A stretch of 64,000 nt of DNA. Origin: Piezodorus guildinii. Taxonomy: Eukaryota; Arthropoda; Insecta; Hemiptera; Pentatomidae. Under the pieces are notes generated by a model. The model was not told where the DNA came from, made no database searches, and worked only from the letters and a program-made list of their open reading frames with translations. Below are positions 57,246 through 64,000 of this stretch, one piece after another. How positions within the stretch are numbered: the stretch's first letter is position 1; the number at the start of each line of letters is the position of its first letter. The position numbers and the translations under genes were made by a program. The stretch spans positions 49,157,313-49,221,312 of the forward strand of contig CM041298.1 in assembly GCA_023052935.1 (NCBI GenBank). Direction: 5' to 3'.

Positions 57246-57406
57246 AAAAAAAGGTCCAAAATGCATAGTATAAAGTGGCTCTTCTGGTTAGCTGATTTTT
57301 AGGGAAAAGATTTTGTAACATCTCGAGCGTATAGTTGTCGTAAATATGAAATTCCAGTTTTATAGGACTTTTCGTTTTAGCTCGGGAGTTACCACACACA
57401 CACACA

Positions 57407-57463
<57 letters not shown>

Positions 57464-57600
57464 ACATACACAGACCTTTTTGCATGAATTGGTTATTTGG
57501 ACACAGGGGACTTGAAACATGTATTTCTGTTGAAAGCTAGAATTATAAAATGTCCACAAACAATACTTTTTCTTACTACATATTTCATATATAGTAAATG
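57246..57600 (-). repeat. Repeat family M, antisense 5' part with long (AC)n
   Basis: From AAAATGCATAGTATAAAGTG to CATATATAGTAAATG. It contains a ~70-bp AC microsatellite (57,393-57,463), the longest in the window, expanded from the family's GT/AC run. Confidence 0.8.
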
Positions 57601-58660
57601 TAAAAATGAAAAATAAATTCTTCCTAACTCCTGAAAAATTTAATAGTAGTTTTTTAATAGAGTAAGTTTAACATGATTAGTAAGGATATTATTTCTTGCT
57701 TACATCATTCACTAATGAACGATGATTTGGTTTCATTAAGTTGAGTTGATTGAATTTATACACCCATTGACTGATTAAAGAGAATTGGAAACAATTCTCT
57801 TCACTATTGTTTTTGTTATGTATTTTTTTTTTTACTGCTATAAGCCTTTTTTTTTGCTCCCCTCTACCTCTCTCTCCTCCCCCAAAGTAATGATTTGTCT
57901 TAATTCGTTATATATATTTAGTTTTGTTTATAAAACATTGCTCTAATGACCGTTGTGACAATACAATTAAGCTTTGATATATGGACTTATAAGTGACTCT
58001 GGGGAGAAACTTTATTCATTAGTGTGTAATTTTAGAGGCCATGAAAATGTTACCCGTGTGTTATTTAATTTCAACGGCTTTTCACGAGAAAGAGGTTAAA
58101 TTAATTTCTGCGAAGCTCGTAATTGGTTCTAGAGCAATACCAATTTATTTCTAAACTAAATGACAAAGTATCTAAAACATAAATGTTTTTTCTTCTTACT
58201 ATGGTTTGAATAATTGTAATGATGATTAATTATGTTTTATTTAGAGTAACACAAAGGCTTGTTTGTTTAATACAATTTTATTGCAATTCACATCCTGGGG
58301 CAAAATGGTCGACCAACTTTTAAAGGATTATTTCATGTATCAGATTGATTAAGCCCTAAATTGTTTAGCCAACATATAGAATCATGAGATCGGCATAAAG
58401 TATATTAGGTTCGGTAGATGGACTTATCTTGCAGAAGTATACGATACTTTTCCGCATGGTAACTGTTTGCTTTTGCCTATGCATATCCAAAATACTTTAC
58501 ACATATTTTTTTCTAGCAACTTTTCAAAATAAAAACGATTTAAGTGATAAAAGTAACTTATTTATTAGATAAAGAAAACTCGATATCCTACTTAACGAAA
58601 CCCACTACAATTATTTTTATAAATAACTATAGGAGAAAAAATAAATTTCGGAAACAACTA
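57601..58660. other. No supported gene
   Basis: AT-rich sequence without recognisable repeats or domains. Confidence 0.45.
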
Positions 58661-58689
58661 TAATAATATTTTATTTTATTTATATTTTT

Positions 58690-59340
58690 TAGGAAGCTTT
58701 ATTTAATATTTCACACTAAAAAAAAACACTTCTTAACTTCCTTTTTTTTACACATTTATTTTTATTCACAATAATTACATAGTTTTTCTACGTTTTCTTG
58801 CGGTTCTTTCCCCATTATCAAGATATTAATATGCTTTTTCTAGAAGTTTCATCCATTTTTTACTTAGATTTGAATGATATGTTGGTCATTATTTGTGCTA
58901 ACTATCTATATTTAAAATTTAGTTTCTTTTTCTATTATAATTTTTAGGAAGTTTTATTTAATATTTCACACTAAAAAAAAACACTTCTTAACTTCCTTTT
59001 TTTTACACATTTATTTTTATTCACAATATATTACATAGTTTTTCTACGTTTCGGGGTTCTTTCCCCATTATCAAGATATTATATGCTTTTCTAGATTCAT
59101 CCATTTTCTTCTTAAGATTTGATGAATTGTTGGTCATATGGTTGGTGCTAATTTCTATATTTAAATTTAGTTTCTTTTCTATTATAATTTTTAGGAAGTT
59201 TTATTTAATATTTCACACTCAAAAAAAGCACTTCTTAACTTCCTGAACCCCCGAAAGTAGAAAAACTGTAATAGATTGTGAAGAAAAATAAATGTGTAAG
59301 AAAAGGAAGTTAAGGAGTGCTTTTTTGAGTGTGATATAAT
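58690..59340. repeat. Two-and-a-bit tandem copies plus inverted copy of a ~250-bp repeat
   Basis: TTTTATTTAATATTTCACACTA begins units at about 58,698, 58,944 and 59,200. The first two run ~250 bp each. The third is cut after CTTAACTTCC and meets an inverted copy (about 59,240-59,335), forming a hairpin. Each full unit holds CTACGTTTCGGGGTTCTTTC or a decayed version of it, similar to the PLE-type GAAACGT block in antisense. Confidence 0.8.
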
Positions 59341-59379
59341 AATATTGATTTTTTTCCCTGAGATGATATCTATGCCTAC

Positions 59380-60300
59380 CGCCATTGCAGTATAGGGTAC
59401 CCTTGCAGCTCCTGTACGACAAATCCTTATCTCCTATCAGCTCTCTCCTTTTTATCTAACTTCTTCATGTCTGGTCCCAAATCCTTTTTTTATACCATCT
59501 TATCCTCGTCCTTCCTCCTGGTCGACGTCCTTTGACCTACGTCTCATTGGTTAGTATGGTCATTTTATTGAAATATTAGGTTAAGTTCCTCAAAGGCCGC
59601 ATGTAGAGACTTTACTTTGAGATTTTTTCCTTATTCAGGTTTCCACGTTTTTTCCTTCTATTCGTCTGAATGCTCCTAGATATTTAATCTAGTTACCTAT
59701 TAAATAACTTTCTCATTCATACGGACTATGCGCAAGTTGCGATACCGGTCTTTCTTATTCTCAATATCTTGTTTTGTTTTTATATTTATGCTCATGTTTA
59801 TTTTTCTTGCTCCTCTTTTAGTATCATTATTTTCATACTGAAGATCTCTGCCATATTTTTCTATAATTACCTGTTCATCGCTTAAGCGGGTAACTTGTAA
59901 TTTTTCGTCTTGGGTCCGGCACCTTGAATCCCTTACTTTCGCGGAGTCCTGTTGTTTTAAAAGTACAGTTTTGATGTCCTTAGAACATTTTTAGTTCTTC
60001 TGTATAGGCCTTCAATTGCCATCCCATGTATCTATTTCTAGCTCTTGCATGGCCTCAGCCAAGTTGACCAGGCTTTTTTCCTCACCTGGTTAAAGATTTT
60101 TGTCATATTGACAAAGCACTAGCTCATCGTCTTTCCTTTCAAATATTTAGATACCAGTCTCAAGATATAAAGAAGGTCCTGAGTGATTCTATAGTTACGA
60201 AAATATTCCTCCTTGTCTGTTTTTCTGTTAACGATTATTCTTAACTTTTTTTTAGTATTTCTGCGTATGCCATAGAACACTGATTAAAGAAATGCCTCAA
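59380..60300 (-). pseudogene. LINE RT remnant, antisense, heavily decayed
   Basis: On the minus strand a FERKDDELVLC-like segment (for FADD-type RT) near 60,130, LVNLAEAMQELE near 60,060, a YLGAF-like block near 59,680 and a basic DVDQEEGRG/DMKKLDKKERADRR-like end near 59,450-59,530 occur in the order expected for an insect LINE RT C-terminal half. No frame exceeds a few dozen codons. Confidence 0.55.
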
Positions 60301-60670
60301 CGGTTTTCACTTCCTATTATTCTGATATTATTTTCTTTAAATAATTACCATTTTAGCAAACTCTCTCATTGTCATATTATCTTAACCTGCAGCTTTTCTA
60401 ACTAATGTTATTTAGTGCCTCATTCAACTTCCCCTTTCTATATTTAGTCATCTCAATCCAAACACATACATTATTCATGTGTATAAGGAGTATATTTTTG
60501 GAAAGGAGTAAAATGAAATGTGAAAAAAATCCATAAACTTAAGTTGTTATTAATGAATTATGTTTTTAAACACTAATAAATATTTTAATGTTCCTATGGA
60601 ATCTATGTGGTATAAATATGTATTTAATACAAAAAACAACAACATATAATGGATATATAAATCCTTTACC

Positions 60671-61693
60671 ATTGTGGATGTAATTAGTTGACCGTTGAGA
60701 ATTACTGGAAGGAATTAGTCCGGGTGGCGGTCATTAAATGAAACAACTAAATAGTTTCAACTATTTTATTGTTTGCCAACGTTTCGACCCCCTTTGTGGG
60801 TCATCATCAGGGCTAAAAAGATACAAAAGAATATAATTTCAATGACATTACATACAATATTATATAACCTATTTAGCTAGAGAACGTCGGTATTGAAAAA
60901 ATAACAGAAGAACTGTATATGTAAAAAAAAAAACTTAATTAAAATACAATGACCATATTACAATAATGAAAGTGTTATACAGAAAAAATAAAAATGTTCA
61001 CTAAACAAAATTTACACAGGTATCAATAATTTACATTAAATATGAAATATAAAAATATGAAGTAGAGTGGAGATACGTACCGCATGGTGGGAGAATGGAA
61101 ACTAGGTACTGTTTGGTAGATGGGGGGTAGGTAGGATGGAAAATACGTAGGAAAAGGTAGAATGGAAAATACGTACTGATTTATGGACAGGGTCTGACAA
61201 CAATGACTAAAATTCTTAATACTACCATACAAAGAATCAATGAAATTTAACTTATGATTATAATAATGATACAGGATAAAAAATTATAATTTAATTCTTG
61301 AAATATCACCAATATAATAGTAAAAACAGTGATGGAAGATGTATATGGAGAAAAACTGACTGTACCTCCCAACTTAATTATCCCTAATTCTGTTTTAGGT
61401 ATCCAAACATTTTTATTTTTTCTGTATAACACTTTCATTATTGTAATATGGTCATTGTATTTTAATTAAGTTTTTTTACATATACAGTTCTTCTGTTATT
61501 TTTTCAATACCGACGTTCTCTAGCTAAATAGGTTATAAATATTGTATGTAATGTCATTGAAATTATATTCTTTTGTATCTTTTTAGCCCTGATGATGACC
61601 CACAAAGGGGGTCGAAACGTTGGCAAACAATAAAATAGTTGAAGCTATTTAGTTGTTTCATTTAATGACCGCCACCCGGACTAATTCCTTCCA
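60671..61693. mobile_element. 1,023-bp inverted PLE-like element with perfect 14-bp TSD
   Basis: ATAAATCCTTTACC flanks the element exactly (60,657-60,670 and 61,694-61,707). Arms of ~285 bp (60,706-60,995 and 61,408-61,693) are inverted copies, each with an outward hammerhead-like core (minus 60,778-60,810, plus 61,589-61,621). The middle (60,996-61,407) is unique to the left half and is shared with 26,296-26,713. No coding capacity. Confidence 0.9.
61589..61621 (+). ncRNA. Hammerhead-like ribozyme motif (CTGATGA...GAAACGTT)
   Basis: CTGATGA, then helix II GACCC/GGGTC with an ACAAAGG-type loop, then GAAACGTT. Helix I forms from TTTTTAGCC upstream and GGCAAACAA downstream (three G-C pairs plus A-U pairs with mismatches). 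Helix III is A-U plus C-G only. Confidence 0.58.
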
Positions 61694-61729
61694 ATAAATC
61701 CTTTACCTACTCGACATCGCTCAAAACTT

Positions 61730-62180
61730 CCTATATACTACAAAAACACATTTATGTAACCATTATCAGGCCTGTTTGGACCTACGGAATTGAGCTATGG
61801 GAGTCCACTAAGCCATCAAATTTCTCTCGCATTCAATCTCTGCAATCCAAAATACTTCTAAAAATCCATAATTCGCTATGAATAAAATCATCCATGAAGA
61901 CCTAAATATCCCATTAGTTGAAGACTTAGCCCGATATGCATCCTTTCATTGCAAACTTCTAGCCCAATGAAATCCGCTTATCCGTGACCTCTTCCCAACA
62001 TCTATTCCTGACAATTCATCGAGGCGGCTTAAAAGAAGATGGCCAAGAGACCTCTTACCATAAATTAGACATCGGAGTGCTAGCAGTGGGTAGTTTCTTC
62101 ACAGGACCATCAGGTTTCTTAACCATACATCAATCCCATTTATTTGTTATATTGTATCAGTACAGTTTTAAATTTCTTTA
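61730..62180 (+). pseudogene. Jockey-like LINE RT C-terminus and 3' end
   Basis: Best of the three Jockey-like remnants. In one frame IRPVWTYGIELWESTKPSNF then SRIQSLQSKILLKIHNS, followed after a frameshift by a HEDLNIP-type block, NPLIRDLFP and RRLKRRWPRDLLP-like coding, the usual end of Jockey-clade ORF2. About 140 codons are represented and the catalytic RT is absent. The 3' UTR is short, ending near TTTAAATAAAAAAAATTC at 62,190. Confidence 0.78.
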
Positions 62181-62190
62181 AATAAAAAAA

Positions 62191-63595
62191 ATTCTTTACC
62201 CTTCTAGTCCAAAGGACGAGTAACCTAGCAATCTTATATTAAGAATATATTTTAAATATTCTTTAATTAATATTGGAAGTATTCAGTCTTAGATAAAATT
62301 AAACATAAAATAATTTATTTGTCCGAGTATTCTGTTCCAATAATGGCCCGATCCAGCTAACAGACAGTTGCCTAAATTTATCCCGTTCTTCCTCTAAAGT
62401 TGAGTTTGGTTTCCTGGAGGATATTGCTGCTGGGGTTCTTATTGTGAGGGGGAGCTGTTAATTGCGCCAAGCTCTCTCCCAGCAACTTTCTCTCCTTCAG
62501 TTAACACGGCCTTTATCGCTCTGTCATTTATCATCTCCAACCGTTTCTATCTTAAAATCGTTGAAGCGTGTATTTTGGCAGGAGGTATCGGATTTATATA
62601 TGTACTCGAACACCTCATCAATTAATGATATAGATATTTTTCCACACTCTTAAAAAATCATTTTTAACGCTGAGTTATTACAATTATAGCGATTGCATAA
62701 CTTATATATGATATATTATTTAGATTTTGATAGACATTTGGCATCCCTTGTGGGGACAAACGAACTTAATTATTTTTTACTATAGTTGCATAACATGATT
62801 CAAGTTTGAATGCATCATTACTTTCTCATTATTAAAATTCTTTACTAACTAAGGTTAAATAGAGATGTATAATTTAGTAGTTAACTTTGCATGGTTTTTA
62901 CTTATAACTTTATAATGAATTTGATAATATATATATTTTAAGTAAAATATTTTTTTGTCGAATTACGTAAGAAGTTTGGTCTAGTCTTAAATTTATGAGC
63001 GAATGATAACTTATTCGCAATGATTTTTCTGAATTATTTGTTTCTGAAAAGCGTTGTTGTATGGTTATCTTCCAATTTATTCAATCCTAAATAAAATTAA
63101 GAACGTTTTTATACCGAGGCATTTTGTTCTTGGCGAAGTCATCTACAATGAACTAAATATATTTAGTTTGGTGTTTGGCTAGTTTTATTTAATTTCATAT
63201 TTTGGTAACCAACAAAGAAAAAATAAATATAAACAGAGATGAAAATAAAATTACATGGACCTTAATAGCTATGTATACTTTTTCAAAAAGTCATCATTGA
63301 ATTGGAATAGTCACGTTTTTAAATAGTATCATATTGTTTTATTGTTAATAAAAAAACACATTATACGCCATGATTGATGATCATATTGTTAAATATAGTC
63401 TTCACAAGAAAACCTTAAAGCCATATTTAGACAATTTTTTTAACAACAATTGTTTTATAGATTTACATGATTGTGTGTTTTATAATGCGTTAGAATTATT
63501 TAGAATTATAGTGGAGACCTAACTATGAAACATGAAATTGTTGTTATGAAAGGAAATAATGACCTTACTCGGTGTTTTTTCTCACTTATTTTCTA
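62191..63595. other. No supported gene; unassigned GC-richer island
   Basis: About 62,340-62,600 is less AT-rich, and its minus strand has a short frame with TPAAISSRKPNSTLEEERDK that I cannot place. The rest is AT-rich without features. Confidence 0.4.
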
Positions 63596-63597
63596 TA

Positions 63598-63825
63598 CTG
63601 AAAGTCGCGGGTTTAAAACTGGCAGATGGCCTTAGTTTTTTTGGGGAGGTTAAAAAATCCTTGGTTATGCTATCTTTCGGAAGGGACGTAAAATGCTGGT
63701 CCTTAGCCTGTACGATTTAAAGTAATTGTTAAAGGCCCCTATCCTAATTAATCCTAAATTAAGGACTCCCATCATCCGATTAGCCACAGCGATAGAATTG
63801 ACGTTAAATTAATAAACAAACAAAT
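63598..63825 (+). mobile_element. SINE family S1, 5'-truncated copy
   Basis: Starts at the B-box part (AGTCGCGGGTTTAAAAC) and continues through GGTTATGCTATCTTTCGG, CCTATCCTAATTAATCC, CATCCGATTAGCCACAG to ACGTTAAATTAATAAACAAA. Confidence 0.82.
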
Positions 63826-64000
63826 TAGTTAGCAAAGTCCTGCATAATTTAATTTCTTTAAATTAGTCAAATATGATGATATCCTTAAACCTATTAAATA
63901 TCAGGCTTTTAGTGTAAAACATCAACATTATAAATATCAAAGCCTGGTATTATTTTGGAAATGTTATTATTCAGCACAACTTCTCTATATCCCGTAACCT
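63826..64000. other. Window end, no feature
   Basis: Short AT-rich end of the window with nothing recognisable. Confidence 0.5.

Noticed and set aside
57016..57471. 151-codon minus-strand frame rich in Cys and Val
   Set aside because: Its start is the translated (AC)n microsatellite, continuing through family M and LINE 3' UTR.
22340..61693. CRISPR-like array from the repeated GAAACGTCGGC motif
   Set aside because: Copies are kilobases apart, on both strands and within different elements, with no regular spacers.

Overview
The window looks like intergenic, repeat-saturated DNA from an arthropod nuclear genome, most likely an insect. It is strongly AT-rich. I found no confident host gene, no tRNA or rRNA gene, no bacterial-style operon and no CRISPR array. 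Every convincing protein signal belongs to a transposable element: non-LTR retrotransposons (LINEs) of the CR1/Jockey, I and R1 groups, a Penelope-like element (PLE), mariner transposase remnants and a hAT-type insertion. Two tRNA-derived SINE families and one very abundant non-coding repeat (called family M here) fill much of the rest.

Layout. 1-13,212 is a head-to-tail array with a unit of about 6.19 kb: two full units and the first ~875 bp of a third. Each full unit carries a CR1-like LINE with an open ORF1 (PHD finger plus coiled coil) and an ORF2 that has lost the central part of its reverse transcriptase (RT). The third unit shows the site without the LINE: an intact SINE with a 12-bp target-site duplication (TSD). 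13.2-29.9 kb holds SINEs, a Jockey-like remnant, an internally deleted mariner, an I-type LINE end, several family M copies, a 413-bp inverted PLE-like insertion and a PLE endonuclease gene fragment. 30-36 kb is sparse, with weak transposon remnants, one copy of each SINE family and the C-terminal end of a relative of the array LINE. 36.6-46.2 kb has a long antisense LINE RT, a mariner end, a hAT-bounded segment that contains a degraded copy of 38.4-40.6 kb, and a second LINE RT broken by a 204-bp piece of the first. 47-53 kb is mostly family M and unassigned AT-rich DNA with a degenerate tandem repeat. 53.3-57.3 kb contains a LINE 3' fragment and a nearly complete but broken R1-clade LINE beside an (AC)n tract. 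58.7-62.2 kb contains nested tandem and inverted repeats, a LINE remnant, a 1,023-bp inverted PLE-like element with a perfect 14-bp TSD, and a Jockey-like remnant.

Most interesting signal. A motif with the conserved nucleotides of a hammerhead ribozyme (CTGANGA, helix II, GAAACGTY) recurs at least seven times in otherwise different sequences. It lies in short elements with their own TSDs that look like the 3' ends of PLEs. Other leads are family M as a possible Helentron-type non-autonomous element, a ~147-bp duplication flanking the PLE, and signs that parts of the sequence (5.6-6.6 kb and 41.9-44.2 kb) are unpolished assembly. The genes do not form a pathway. They are independent parasites nested in one another, and the nesting gives relative ages.
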